From an uncultured Clostridia bacterium (GTDB taxonomy: Bacteria; Bacillota; Clostridia; Oscillospirales; Acutalibacteraceae), in assembly GCA_937892115.1 (NCBI GenBank), contig CALAUI010000011.1:1-64000 (forward strand): a stretch of DNA of 64,000 nucleotides. The letters run 5' to 3'. The notes below the pieces were generated by a model. That model was not told where the DNA came from. It saw only the letters and a list, made by a program, of their open reading frames with translations, and ran no database searches. This document shows, in pieces, positions 51,002-60,204 of this stretch (the first letter of the stretch is position 1; each line of letters starts with the position of its first letter). The position numbers were made by a program, and so were the translations under genes.

Positions 51002-52084
51002 ATGTTTGAAAAACCCGATGAACTTAAAAAGTTGTTTGCGGAAAAAGTTGCCAAGGCAACCGCAACTTCCGATATTGAACAGCTCAGGATTGAATTCCTC
51101 GGCAAAAAGGGCTCTGTTCAGGCGCTTATGCAGGAACTGAGAAATGTACCTAACGAGAGCAAAAAAGAAGCAGGACAGAAAATTAACGAAGCAAAACAGT
51201 ATATTGAAAACGCAATCACCGAAAAGATTGCCGAGCTGAAAAAATTTGAGGAGCAGAAGCTTATTGAAGCTACCGAAAGCTACGATGAGTCCATGCCTGT
51301 TTCCGTTGACTACGGCTCATATCATCCCATTACCCTTGTTCGCCGTGAGGTTGAGCAGATTTTCCTTTCAATGGGCTTTTCCGTTGAGGATTATTCCGAA
51401 ATCACCGACGACTATAACTGCTTTGAGGCGCTGAATATTCCCAAGCATCACCCCGCAAGAGATATGCAGGATACCTATTATCTTTCATCAAATCAGCTTC
51501 TCAAGACACATACCTCCGCCGCACAGAATACAATTCTCAGAAAGTATAAATCCAATCTTGAAAACGGTAATCCCATCCGTGCCATTTTCCCGGGCAGATG
51601 CTTCAGAAATGAGAAGATAGATGCGTGCCACGAAAACACTTTCTTCCAGATGGAAGGAATCATGGTTGATGAAAATATCTCGATTTCAAACCTTATCTAT
51701 TTTATGAAAACCATGCTTTCCGAGGTCTTCCAGAAAGATATTACCGTAAGACTTCGTCCCGGTTTCTTCCCCTTCGTTGAACCCGGCTTTGAGCTTGATA
51801 TTCAGTGTCTTATCTGCGGCGGTGACGGCTGCCCCTCATGTAAGGACAGCGGCTGGCTTGAGCTTTGCCCCTGCGGTATGATTCATCCCAACGTACTTAC
51901 CGCTGCCGGCATTGATCCCGAAAAATATACCGGCTTCGCATTCGGTCTGGGTATGACAAGACTCGCAATGATGAGATACGGAGTGAAGGATATCCGCGTA
52001 TTCAACAGCGGTAACCTTAAATCACTTTCTCAGTTCACGGAAAAATCATTTACAAACCCCGCAAATGAGAGCAAGGAGGCGTAA
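51002..52084 (+). CDS. pheS: Phenylalanyl-tRNA synthetase alpha subunit
   Basis: This 360-residue class II catalytic subunit has an N-terminal coiled tRNA-binding arm (residues 1-85), LLKTHTSAAQNTILR, FPGRCFRNEKIDACHENTFF (motif 2 region), and GMIHPNVLTAAGIDPEKYTG with FAFGLGMTRLAMMRYGV (motif 3). A CLICGGDGCPSC element is typical of many Firmicutes PheS. The ATG at 51002 lies just after the T-box terminator, with AAAGGA upstream. pheT follows after 5 nt. Confidence 0.97.
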   Translation: MFEKPDELKKLFAEKVAKATATSDIEQLRIEFLGKKGSVQALMQELRNVPNESKKEAGQKINEAKQYIENAITEKIAELKKFEEQKLIEATESYDESMPVSVDYGSYHPITLVRREVEQIFLSMGFSVEDYSEITDDYNCFEALNIPKHHPARDMQDTYYLSSNQLLKTHTSAAQNTILRKYKSNLENGNPIRAIFPGRCFRNEKIDACHENTFFQMEGIMVDENISISNLIYFMKTMLSEVFQKDITVRLRPGFFPFVEPGFELDIQCLICGGDGCPSCKDSGWLELCPCGMIHPNVLTAAGIDPEKYTGFAFGLGMTRLAMMRYGVKDIRVFNSGNLKSLSQFTEKSFTNPANESKEA

Positions 52085-52089
52085 TCAGA

Positions 52090-54453
52090 ATGTTTGTATC
52101 AATTAACTGGATAAAAGATTATGTTGACCTTGAGGGCCTTGACATCAAAAAGCTCATCAATCAGTTCACCCTTGCTACCGCTGAGGTTGAGGATATCTAT
52201 GTAAAGGGTGAAGACGTTCAGAACGTATTTATCGGTGAAATCGTTTCGGTTGAAAACCATCCCGATTCAAAGAAGCTTCATCTTCTGAAGGTTGATATCG
52301 GTACAAAGCAGGTCAATATCGTCTGCGGCGCACCCAACGTAAGACTCGGTATGAAGACTGCCGTTGCGGTAGCTCCCGCAAAGGTTCCCGCAGGTGAAAT
52401 CGGTATTACTAAAATTGCCGGTTACGATTCAGAGGGTATGTGCTGCTCCGCAAAGGAACTCGGTATCAGTGACGACCACAGCGGTATCATTGACCTTAAG
52501 ACAGATGCCGCCAACGGCACCGATATCAAGGATGTTTATCCCATTGACGATATCATCTTTGAGGTAGATAATAAATCCCTTACAAACCGTCCTGACCTCT
52601 GGGGTCACTACGGTATTGCGAGAGAATTCGCCGCACTTACCGGCAGAGAGCTCAAACCCCTTAAGCTCGGCGACATTTCCTATGACGGTGACTATCAGGT
52701 TCCCGTAACCGTAGGCAGAGAAGACCTCGTTTACAGATATTCAGCTCTTAAGATGGACAATATCACCGTAAACGAAAGTCCCCTTGAAATGCAGATAAGA
52801 CTTTTCTACTGCGGTATGAGAGGCATCAACCTTCTTGCAGACGTAACAAACTACATTATGCTTGAAATCGGTCAGCCCACTCATGCTTTCAATGCAAATT
52901 CCATTGATAATATCGTTATCACAACTCCGAAGAAAAAAATGAAGTTCACTACTCTTGACGGCGTCGAGAGAGATATAGACGAAGATACCCTTATGATTTG
53001 CAACGGTGAAACTCCCGTTGCCATTGCAGGTATCATGGGCGGTCTTGACAGCGAAATCGTTGAGGATACCGGCTCGGTCGTACTTGAAAGTGCCTGCTTT
53101 GACGGCGTAAGCGTGCGTAAATCCTCATCAAGACTCGGTCACAGAACAGATGCATCCGCAAGATACGAAAAGATGCTTGATCCCGAGCTTACCATGGATG
53201 CGGTCGGCAGATTTGTTGAAATCGTAAAGTCCGTTGATCCCGGTGCAAAGGTAGCTTCAAAGCTCAACGATCAGTACACAAAGAAATATCCTCAGATTCA
53301 GCTTTCATTCAACAAGCAGTATGTTGACAGATATACGGGTATTGACATCAGCGATGAGAGAATTATCAAGACTCTTTCTTCTCTCGGCTTCGGCGTGAAT
53401 TACAATGACGGTGAATTTATCGTTGACGTTCCCTCATGGAGAGCAACAAAGGACGTTACCATCAAAGCCGATATCATTGAGGAAATTACGAGAATATACG
53501 GCTACGATAACTTTATGATTACCACTACCAAGATGCCTCTTAAGCCCGTTCCCAATGATTACAGCCGTCTTGAGGACGAAGAGGTAAAGGATATTCTTGT
53601 AAAGAAGTATGCTCTTCACGAGGTCAACTCCTATATCTGGTGTGACGGCAGAAAGTATAAGAAGCTCGGTATTGATGTTGAAGATAACGTCAAGGTGCTC
53701 AATATTGAAAATTCCGAAAACGGCGTTCTGCGTAATTCCATGATGCCCACACTTCTTGTAATGGCAAGTGAGAATAAGGATTTCAGCGACAGCTACGGTC
53801 TGTTTGAAATCGGCAGAGTAGTTGAGGGCACTAAAGAAAACGGATATGCAAACGAGAGAAAGCATCTCGGCTTCGTTCTCTTCAATAAGAACGGTGATGA
53901 AAAGAAGCTTTATTTCAAGGCACTTGAAATCATCAACTGCATAGTAAATGAAATCAAGCAGGTAAATCCGGTTTATAAGAAAGCGGTTGAGGTCAAAGCA
54001 TGGCAGCATCCCAAGAATACTTCAATCATTTCTGTTGACGGTGTTGAATTCGGTAAAATCTGCACGCTTCATCCCTCAAACAGGACGAAGTTTGATAAGA
54101 CCGGTGCAGTAGTTGCCGTTGAATTTGATATGGACAGCTTCAATACCGTAGGTGCAAGACCCATCGCGTTCAAAGAGGCCAGCGAAATGCAGTCAATCTA
54201 CTATGATCTTTCACTTGTTCTCGGTAATGACGTCAGATTTGAAGAGCTTGAAAATTGCTGGAAAAAGGAAAATATTGCCGAGCTTGAAAGCGTAAAGGTA
54301 ATTGATACCTTTGAACGTCTCGGTATCAGAAGCATCACCATCCGCTTCAATTTCGTTGCTATGGACAGAACTCTTGAAATGGAAGAAGTTCAGAAGAATA
54401 TTGATGCTATCCTTGCAAATCTTTCCGCAATCGGTGTGGCTCTCAGAGCATAA
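52090..54453 (+). CDS. pheT: Phenylalanyl-tRNA synthetase beta subunit
   Basis: This 787-residue protein has an N-terminal tRNA-binding OB fold (residues 40-150, with NHPDSKKLHLLKVDIG and IVCGAPNVRLGMKTAVA), B3/B4 editing domain (TNRPDLWGHYGIAREFAAL, DVTNYIMLEIGQPTHAFN), B5 and catalytic-like core, and a C-terminal FDX-ACB domain for the anticodon stem. The length is standard for bacterial PheT (about 800). It pairs with PheS as an alpha2-beta2 enzyme and is controlled by the upstream Phe T-box. Confidence 0.97.
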   Translation: MFVSINWIKDYVDLEGLDIKKLINQFTLATAEVEDIYVKGEDVQNVFIGEIVSVENHPDSKKLHLLKVDIGTKQVNIVCGAPNVRLGMKTAVAVAPAKVPAGEIGITKIAGYDSEGMCCSAKELGISDDHSGIIDLKTDAANGTDIKDVYPIDDIIFEVDNKSLTNRPDLWGHYGIAREFAALTGRELKPLKLGDISYDGDYQVPVTVGREDLVYRYSALKMDNITVNESPLEMQIRLFYCGMRGINLLADVTNYIMLEIGQPTHAFNANSIDNIVITTPKKKMKFTTLDGVERDIDEDTLMICNGETPVAIAGIMGGLDSEIVEDTGSVVLESACFDGVSVRKSSSRLGHRTDASARYEKMLDPELTMDAVGRFVEIVKSVDPGAKVASKLNDQYTKKYPQIQLSFNKQYVDRYTGIDISDERIIKTLSSLGFGVNYNDGEFIVDVPSWRATKDVTIKADIIEEITRIYGYDNFMITTTKMPLKPVPNDYSRLEDEEVKDILVKKYALHEVNSYIWCDGRKYKKLGIDVEDNVKVLNIENSENGVLRNSMMPTLLVMASENKDFSDSYGLFEIGRVVEGTKENGYANERKHLGFVLFNKNGDEKKLYFKALEIINCIVNEIKQVNPVYKKAVEVKAWQHPKNTSIISVDGVEFGKICTLHPSNRTKFDKTGAVVAVEFDMDSFNTVGARPIAFKEASEMQSIYYDLSLVLGNDVRFEELENCWKKENIAELESVKVIDTFERLGIRSITIRFNFVAMDRTLEMEEVQKNIDAILANLSAIGVALRA

Positions 54454-54468
54454 ATTTCCAAAAAAGTA

Positions 54469-54497
54469 TTGTATTATTCGGCAATCTGGGTTATAAT
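54469..54497 (+). promoter_or_regulatory. Sigma-A-type promoter of ireB
   Basis: TTGTAT (54469-54474), 17 bp, TATAAT (54492-54497), 34 bp before the ireB start. No hairpin terminator is seen after pheT. Confidence 0.75.
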
Positions 54498-54531
54498 TAG
54501 CGGGTAATGATTGATAACGGAGGCGACTGAA

Positions 54532-54780
54532 TTGACAGATAAGACAATTAAATTTTCAATCAAAGATGAAAACGAAAACGAAATGAAAAGAACTCTTCAG
54601 ACAGTGTATGAGGCACTTAATGAGAAGGGCTACAATTCAATCAGTCAGATAGTCGGCTACATTCTTTCAGAGGATCCCACCTATATTACAACCCACAATA
54701 ATGCACGCAGTCTTGTCAGAAAGCTTGACAGAGATGAGTTGCTTCAGGCGATGGTAAAGACCTATCTGGGCATTAAATAA
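54532..54780 (+). CDS. ireB: IreB family regulatory phosphoprotein (UPF0297)
   Basis: This 82-residue protein carries the family sequence VYEALNEKGYNSISQIVGYI, then LSEDPTYITTHNNARSLVRK. In Enterococcus, IreB is phosphorylated by the Ser/Thr kinase IreK and affects cephalosporin resistance, and the N-terminal TDKTIKFSI has the Thr residues expected as phosphosites. I start at TTG 54532 because GGAGG (54519-54523) is 8 nt upstream. An in-frame TTG at 54511 precedes that site. It is followed by a small unknown gene rather than the frequent ruvX. Confidence 0.9.
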   Translation: MTDKTIKFSIKDENENEMKRTLQTVYEALNEKGYNSISQIVGYILSEDPTYITTHNNARSLVRKLDRDELLQAMVKTYLGIK

Positions 54781-54798
54781 TTGCCGGAGGAGTAAAAA

Positions 54799-55092
54799 AT
54801 GGCAGATAATATCTTAATGTATAAGGGTAAGCCGCTTGTAAGAAACGGTAATACCATTTATTACGGCTATATGGACCAGCCCTACGTTGCTATTATGCAG
54901 ATTAAATCCTTCAGAGAGCTTCAGGGCGAGCAGGTCGCAGACAAGGTTATGGTTCAGCTTTACAGGACCGATCCCGCGGTCACAAGATTAAAGGATAAGA
55001 TTGTAAAGAGTGCTGAGCGCAAGGGTCTTTACAGTGCCCTTGATATAGGCAGCATCTGGCTTGAGAGAGAGCTCAGGGCGACCAATTCATAA
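54799..55092 (+). CDS. Conserved-looking small protein of unknown function
   Basis: I do not recognise this 97-residue family. The N-terminal half is beta-rich with MYKGKPLVRNGNTIYYGYM, and the C-terminal half is helical (RLKDKIVKSAERKGLYSALD), ending LERELRA. No signal peptide, membrane helix or Cys motif is present. GGAGGAG lies 7-8 nt before the ATG. It follows ireB by 18 nt and ends just before a terminator, so it belongs to the ireB transcript and may act in the same regulatory setting. Confidence 0.75.
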   Translation: MADNILMYKGKPLVRNGNTIYYGYMDQPYVAIMQIKSFRELQGEQVADKVMVQLYRTDPAVTRLKDKIVKSAERKGLYSALDIGSIWLERELRATNS

Positions 55093-55098
55093 AAATTT

Positions 55099-55127
55099 CG
55101 GCGTTGGTTATCCAACGCCGTATTTTT
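55099..55127 (+). terminator. Rho-independent terminator
   Basis: A perfect 9-bp stem CGGCGTTGG/CCAACGCCG with loop TTAT is followed by TATTTTT. Confidence 0.9.
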
Positions 55128-55142
55128 ATGTTAAATATCATG

Positions 55143-55171
55143 TTGATAATTGTATATTTTTGTTTTATAAT
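55143..55171 (+). promoter_or_regulatory. Sigma-A-type promoter
   Basis: TTGATA (55143-55148), 17 bp, TATAAT (55166-55171), 30 bp before the LCAT-like gene. Confidence 0.8.
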
Positions 55172-55201
55172 AATCATATAATTTTCGGAAGGAGATTAAA
55201 T

Positions 55202-57082
55202 ATGAAAAATTTCAAGAGAGTAATATCCGTTATCCTTGTTCTCTCCATGCTGCTTTCCGTGTTCGCAGTTTCGGCATTTGCAGAGGAAGAGAATCCCACT
55301 CCGGGCAAAAGCGATGCAGAGTACCCCATAGTATTCGTTACGGGCATCGGTCAGTCTTACAGTTATTACTATGAGAATAAAGACGATGTTGCCGAATACT
55401 ACGAGACCCTTGAAAAGGTAAAGAACGGCACCGCAGGTAAAAATGCCGATGGCAGCAACGTCAGAGAAACTGACAATTCTACCGCAAGATGGAATCTTTT
55501 CTGTAATGATTTCAGCTTCGCATTCAAAGAACCCGCCACTATTTTTGCCGTAATTCGCGTCGCAGTAGGCCTTCTTGCTTCCCTGATAGGAATAAATCTT
55601 ATTCCGAAAAGTGCGGTAAATTACGTTGTAAAAACTCTTTTCAGATACAATATTATAGATAAAGAGGGCAACCTTCCCGAAAACGTCATTACTCCCAGAG
55701 CAGATTGCTCCGTTGCGGGTATGACCGAGGAACAGAAAGAGAATTTCTACCGTTCAATTCCCTGCGAGGATGTTATTTCCGGCGTAGGTGAAGATATGAT
55801 TTTCTGCTTCAACTATTCCGCATTCTCATTCACTTACAATAACGCAAAGGACCTTGACACCTTTATCAACGATGTCGTTCTCGAGCAGACCGGCAAGGAT
55901 AAGGTTGTTCTTGTTCCCATGAGCATGGGCGCTTCCGTTGTTTCCGCGTATCTTCAGGATTTCGGCACAAAGGAACAGGTAGCTAAGGTTGTCAGCATTG
56001 TAGGTGCATGGAACGGCAGTGACGTATTTGCCGACCTTATTGAGCATAACTTTGCTGCTGATGCTCCGGATAAGCTTTATCACGGCCTTGTTGCCGGCCT
56101 TATCGGTGAGCCCTGGGGTTATATCGTAAACTTTGTTCTCAGACTCTTCCCCAAGAAAACTCTCAGAAGCATTATTGACGAAATCGTTGACGGACTTGTT
56201 GACGAGCTTGTTCTCAAGACTCCCTCTCTCCTTGCTCTTATCCCCGCAGAGAGATATATGGCAATCAGAGAAAAGTATCTCGCTCCCAGAGAAGACCTTA
56301 AATACATTATGGATATGACCGACAAATACTATGAATGTCAGCTTGGTCTTAAGGACAGACTTGAGAAGCTCAACAGAGAAAACGGTATTGAATTCTACTA
56401 TATTGCCGGTTACGGCCTTGAATTCGGCGGTTCCGAGGGCAGCGACTATGAATTCTTCAAATTCATGGGAACTACGACTACGACAAACTCCGATGAAATC
56501 ATCCAGATTTCCTCAACCGCAACTGGTGCAACAATAGTCAAGAGTGCTCTCGGTACTCAGGTAAGTGAGCCCGGTGCAAATGCCGTTCTTACTCCCGACG
56601 GAAGCGTTGATATTTCAACCTGTTACTTCCCCACACACGTATGGCTCTTCAAGAACCAGAGACATGAGCTTCAGCATAATAATATTGCCCTTCGTCTTGC
56701 TCTTGACCTCGCCTGCGGTATTGTTTCGGATAATACCGATACCGCTTATGCCAAGTTCAACGATCAGAGATATTTCAGAAGCGCAAAAAGCGATCTGAAG
56801 GAAATTGATGATTATATTGCCAACGGCGGCACTCTTACCGCAGACCAGCAGAAGGCATACGACGATGCCATTGCCGTAAGAGACAGCGGTACCGCAAACT
56901 GGGAAGAGGATAATAAGGTCTTTGACGCTCTTTATAACGTACTTGTTGAACTCGGTAAGAGAGAAGCAAAAGCTCCTTCCGGGGAAAGTGACGACGGCTT
57001 CCTCAAGAAAGCGGACGATGCCGTTTATAAAGTATTCGGTGCAAAGGGCTTCAGAGATATTCTGAATCCCATCTATTGGTAA
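55202..57082 (+). CDS. Secreted LCAT-like alpha/beta-hydrolase, paralogue 4
   Basis: This 626-residue exported protein is closest in layout to the paralogue at 2.4-4.3 kb. It has a signal peptide ending near AFA (about residue 28), then YPIVFVTGIGQSYSYYYEN as the N-terminal hydrolase strand. The elbow VVLVPMSMGASVVSAYL gives Ser241 as nucleophile, with Pro replacing the first Gly. The late block DISTCYFPTHVWLFKNQRHE carries the conserved Asp, Trp and His. A helical region follows (about residues 530-595), then a tail ending FLKKADDAVYKVFGAKGFRD. The start at 55202 has GGAAGGAG upstream. A longer in-frame extension crosses the terminator and promoter and is rejected. It is monocistronic. The substrate is unknown. 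Confidence 0.68.
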   Translation: MKNFKRVISVILVLSMLLSVFAVSAFAEEENPTPGKSDAEYPIVFVTGIGQSYSYYYENKDDVAEYYETLEKVKNGTAGKNADGSNVRETDNSTARWNLFCNDFSFAFKEPATIFAVIRVAVGLLASLIGINLIPKSAVNYVVKTLFRYNIIDKEGNLPENVITPRADCSVAGMTEEQKENFYRSIPCEDVISGVGEDMIFCFNYSAFSFTYNNAKDLDTFINDVVLEQTGKDKVVLVPMSMGASVVSAYLQDFGTKEQVAKVVSIVGAWNGSDVFADLIEHNFAADAPDKLYHGLVAGLIGEPWGYIVNFVLRLFPKKTLRSIIDEIVDGLVDELVLKTPSLLALIPAERYMAIREKYLAPREDLKYIMDMTDKYYECQLGLKDRLEKLNRENGIEFYYIAGYGLEFGGSEGSDYEFFKFMGTTTTTNSDEIIQISSTATGATIVKSALGTQVSEPGANAVLTPDGSVDISTCYFPTHVWLFKNQRHELQHNNIALRLALDLACGIVSDNTDTAYAKFNDQRYFRSAKSDLKEIDDYIANGGTLTADQQKAYDDAIAVRDSGTANWEEDNKVFDALYNVLVELGKREAKAPSGESDDGFLKKADDAVYKVFGAKGFRDILNPIYW

Positions 57083-57102
57083 TAACCTTATAAAACAGTT
57101 CA

Positions 57103-57132
57103 GGGACTGTCACATCAGTGGCAGTCCCTTTT
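57103..57132 (+). terminator. Terminator between convergent genes
   Basis: An 11-bp stem GGGACTGTCAC/GTGGCAGTCCC (one wobble) with loop ATCA is followed by TTTT on the plus strand. The opposite strand has an A/T-rich flank (57094-57100), so it may act in both directions. Confidence 0.88.
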
Positions 57133-57143
57133 GTGTTGTTTAT

Positions 57144-58586
57144 TTACATTTCTGCGGCTTTTTCTTCCTGAATACGGTGTCTTTCAAGAAGCTCCGCTTC
57201 AATCCTTGCGTTTTCTTCCTTATCGTCGTCGACGAAGGATATGATGATTGTATATAACACAGCGCCGATTACGGGTCCCAGCATAAATATCGGCCATTGC
57301 CATTTCATATACGTTGCGTTCTGCTTGTGATTGGGAATTTTGCTGTCATGTCCGAGAGCGGAAAGAACGAAGCCGTTAATTATCTGTACCGTTGCGGATG
57401 AAAGCTTGGAAATAAAATTCTGTATTGAGAATGAAATTCCTTCGGTACGTCTGCCGGTCTTGTATTCAACGTAGTCAATCGAGTCGGCGGTAAGCGAACG
57501 GTGTGCAATATCCATTGAGTTAATGGGTACCTGTGCAACGGAAATAAGCACCATGACCGAGATGATTTTTGCAGGGGAGGTGAATCCGATAAAGTAGGAG
57601 ATGACCCTGCAGATAATGTTGCTTACCTGAGCCAATATAAGAAGCTTTTTCATTCCGCCCAGCTTACCGGCTATCTTGGTGGCAAAAAGCATTGCAACGG
57701 CACCTATGACGCCCGTAAGCATGGAATAGATTACCTGCATATTGCCTCCGCTGAATTTAGCGAAGCCGAAATCAAAGAACTCTCTGCTCTCAAAGAAATA
57801 AACCCAGGGAAGAATTGTGTTTGCTATATCCTTGAAATATCTTGCGGCGGAAATAAGGAAAAGCTTTTTGTTTTCTTTCAGTATAAGAATTGCCTCTATC
57901 AGACTTTCTTCGCTCTTCGGAGTTTCTATTTTTTCCTCCATCTTGTGTGCGGAAAGAGAAATCAGTTCGCCGCCGAGACCGAGAATTATTCCGAAAAGAG
58001 CAAAGGTCATCGGGTCACTTACACCCATTCCGTTGACCATACCTCTGAATGTCTGGAAAAATCCGCCTATGGTACTGCCGGCACCTGCGCCGATTGATAC
58101 CCACTGTGCCACACGGCTTCTCTCCTGAGAATTAGGTGAAGAAACCGCTATCATTCCCCACAGACCTACGTCCTGGAATGAATAGAAGAAATCCCACAGC
58201 AGGTAGCAAACGCATATTATTCCCACCAGAGCCAGCTTGCCGACTTTGTACGGCATAAACATCAGAGCGGACAGTATGCCGATAATCGGGGGAGTATACA
58301 GTAGGATGGGTCTGAGCTTTTCTCCGTTTTTGAATTTGTGTTTGTCTACCATTGCACCGACTATGGGGTCATTTATTGAATCCCATACTCTTGAAATACC
58401 GGTAATAAGTCCCGATACTCTGGCGTCAATGTGTCTAATGTTTTCAAGGTAATAAAACAGCCAGTTTGAAATATAGTTGTAGGTCATATTCTGACCTGCA
58501 AGACCTATTGAGTAAGCCAGCAGCTTGCCGTTTGATACTCTGTCAATTTCTCTGTTTTTTACCTCTGCCGTGTTTTCTGTTGACAT
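57144..58586 (-). CDS. GPH-family sugar:cation symporter (MelB-like MFS), second of pair
   Basis: This 480-residue membrane transporter has about twelve hydrophobic segments. The GPH family loop ISRVWDSINDPIVGAMVD (the N-D-P signature) sits after the second helix, followed by GEKLRPILLYTPP. Near the C-terminus DSIDYVEYKTGRRTEGI is also typical. Family members import glycosides, pentosides or hexuronides with H+ or Na+. The sugar is unknown. Its start codon shares one base with the stop of the preceding transporter gene. A charged cytoplasmic tail rich in Glu ends the protein. Confidence 0.87.
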   Translation of the reverse strand: MSTENTAEVKNREIDRVSNGKLLAYSIGLAGQNMTYNYISNWLFYYLENIRHIDARVSGLITGISRVWDSINDPIVGAMVDKHKFKNGEKLRPILLYTPPIIGILSALMFMPYKVGKLALVGIICVCYLLWDFFYSFQDVGLWGMIAVSSPNSQERSRVAQWVSIGAGAGSTIGGFFQTFRGMVNGMGVSDPMTFALFGIILGLGGELISLSAHKMEEKIETPKSEESLIEAILILKENKKLFLISAARYFKDIANTILPWVYFFESREFFDFGFAKFSGGNMQVIYSMLTGVIGAVAMLFATKIAGKLGGMKKLLILAQVSNIICRVISYFIGFTSPAKIISVMVLISVAQVPINSMDIAHRSLTADSIDYVEYKTGRRTEGISFSIQNFISKLSSATVQIINGFVLSALGHDSKIPNHKQNATYMKWQWPIFMLGPVIGAVLYTIIISFVDDDKEENARIEAELLERHRIQEEKAAEM

Positions 58587-60061
58587 CAGATGCTGTTCAA
58601 CTCCTCTGCCTTACGTTCAATCGCCTGAGAATTTGCCTTGCGCGTGTATTCGTAAACGGGCTCAAGATTTTTCTTTGTAAGGGGGAATACAAGGTAAAGA
58701 ATGAATATCAGTGAATAGGTGATAGCCGGAATGGCCGTGCAGATTGTAAGGATTTTTTCGCTGACACCCTTTACAAATCCGAGATTTGCCATTGACTTAT
58801 CATAGCCGGCATAGTTTCCGAGAAGCTTCAGTCCGCCGTAATCTGCGGCAGTCTGACCGAGCTTTCTTGAGAATGTGTAAACCGCATAGATTGCGCTTTC
58901 GCTTCTAATACCCGTCTTGAAGAACTGGAAGTCGATTACATCCGAAACGACAGCCCAGTTTGTGATTGAAACGGTTGAATATCCGAAGCCGATGCCGAAG
59001 AGCAGCGCAATGAAAAGCCAGGGCTGATCGGGGCCGGGCTTGAGAATGAAAGTGGCAACGGCGGCAATGGCGGCAACAAATGCGCCGACCGTACTGATTT
59101 CCTTCTTGCCGTATTTTGCGGAAAGCTTGGGTACAAAGGGAATCATGATTGCCATTGGCAGATACTGTGCTATTGTACCGAAAATGGAAAGACTTGTATT
59201 TGTGAAGTAGTTTTTATAGAGATACTGGTTAAGTGATGCAAACTGGAGCTGACCGCTGATGAGGATACCCGTAAGAGCGAGAATTACAAACGGCTTGCTC
59301 TTGAGCATTCCCAGATAGGTCTTTTTCATATCAACGTTGGGTTCTTCATCGGATGCAACGCGTTCTCTTGTCGTCTTGTAGCAGGCGAGATAAAATACTA
59401 TGGCAAGTACCGCCATCACAAGAGCGAATGCACACATTTTTCCTGAGGAGGCAATCTTGATATCCTTACCGAGCTCATCAAGCTGACCTGTTTTTACGTA
59501 GATAAGCATGGGAGCTATCAGCAGGGGAGCCGCACCGCCGATACCGCCGCCGATTGTCCTGAAGGTTGAAAGGAGAGTTCTGCCTGCGGGGTCGTCGGTA
59601 ATAACGGATGCAAGTGAGCCGAAGGGAACGTTCATTCCCGTGTAAAGCATACCGAAGGCGATATATGTAACGTATGCGAATATCAGTATGATAATATCGT
59701 TTTGTGTGATTTTGCTTATGTCAACGAAACACAGAAGCTGTGAAACGGCAAGGGGAATTGATACCCATTTGAGATAGGGCCTGAATTTACCGTCCTTTGA
59801 GGGCTTTTTCTTTGCAACTATCGCACCCCACATAGGGTCGTTGATTGCATCCCATAACCTTGTAAAAAGGAAAAGATTGGCAACTCTGTCCGTTGCTATT
59901 TTCAGTACGTCCGTGTAAAAGATTTTCAGGAAGGATGATACGTAGGTGAGCACGAATAGGTTGCCTGCGTCACCGAGCATATATCCCATGCCTTCCTTTA
60001 TTCCTATTTTGTTGGGATGGGGCTCTGCATTGAGCTCTCTGTTTACGGATTCTTTAGCCAT
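58586..60061 (-). CDS. GPH-family sugar:cation symporter (MelB-like MFS), first of pair
   Basis: This 491-residue membrane transporter has twelve predicted segments, with FTRLWDAINDPMWGAIVAKK (N-D-P loop), GKFRPYLKWVSIP, and the C-terminal DVIDFQFFKTGIRSESAIYAV. It resembles its downstream neighbour in family and layout but is clearly diverged. AAAGGAGT precedes the start. It is divergent from a sialate O-acetylesterase-like gene, so the imported compound may be an acetylated sugar or glycoside. This is inferred from neighbourhood only. Confidence 0.87.
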   Translation of the reverse strand: MAKESVNRELNAEPHPNKIGIKEGMGYMLGDAGNLFVLTYVSSFLKIFYTDVLKIATDRVANLFLFTRLWDAINDPMWGAIVAKKKPSKDGKFRPYLKWVSIPLAVSQLLCFVDISKITQNDIIILIFAYVTYIAFGMLYTGMNVPFGSLASVITDDPAGRTLLSTFRTIGGGIGGAAPLLIAPMLIYVKTGQLDELGKDIKIASSGKMCAFALVMAVLAIVFYLACYKTTRERVASDEEPNVDMKKTYLGMLKSKPFVILALTGILISGQLQFASLNQYLYKNYFTNTSLSIFGTIAQYLPMAIMIPFVPKLSAKYGKKEISTVGAFVAAIAAVATFILKPGPDQPWLFIALLFGIGFGYSTVSITNWAVVSDVIDFQFFKTGIRSESAIYAVYTFSRKLGQTAADYGGLKLLGNYAGYDKSMANLGFVKGVSEKILTICTAIPAITYSLIFILYLVFPLTKKNLEPVYEYTRKANSQAIERKAEELNSI

Positions 60062-60083
60062 TTGATCACTCCTTTATATAAAT

Positions 60084-60112
60084 AATATATCATATCGCCG
60101 GTGATTTTTCAA
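60084..60112 (-). promoter_or_regulatory. Minus-strand sigma-A-type promoter of the transporter pair
   Basis: On the minus strand: TTGAAA (60107-60112), 17 bp, TATATT (60084-60089), 22 bp before the first transporter start. Confidence 0.65.
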
Positions 60113-60147
60113 TCATACAAATTATTATTTATGTCAGAATAAAGTGA

Positions 60148-60176
60148 TTGAATTACCTTTTGCGGATTGCTATAAT
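60148..60176 (+). promoter_or_regulatory. Sigma-A-type promoter of the acetylesterase gene
   Basis: TTGAAT (60148-60153), 17 bp, TATAAT (60171-60176), 28 bp before the start. It lies back to back with the transporter promoter, about 35 bp between -35 boxes. Confidence 0.72.
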
Positions 60177-60204
60177 TGACATGGAAAATATACGGAGGTG
60201 CGCT

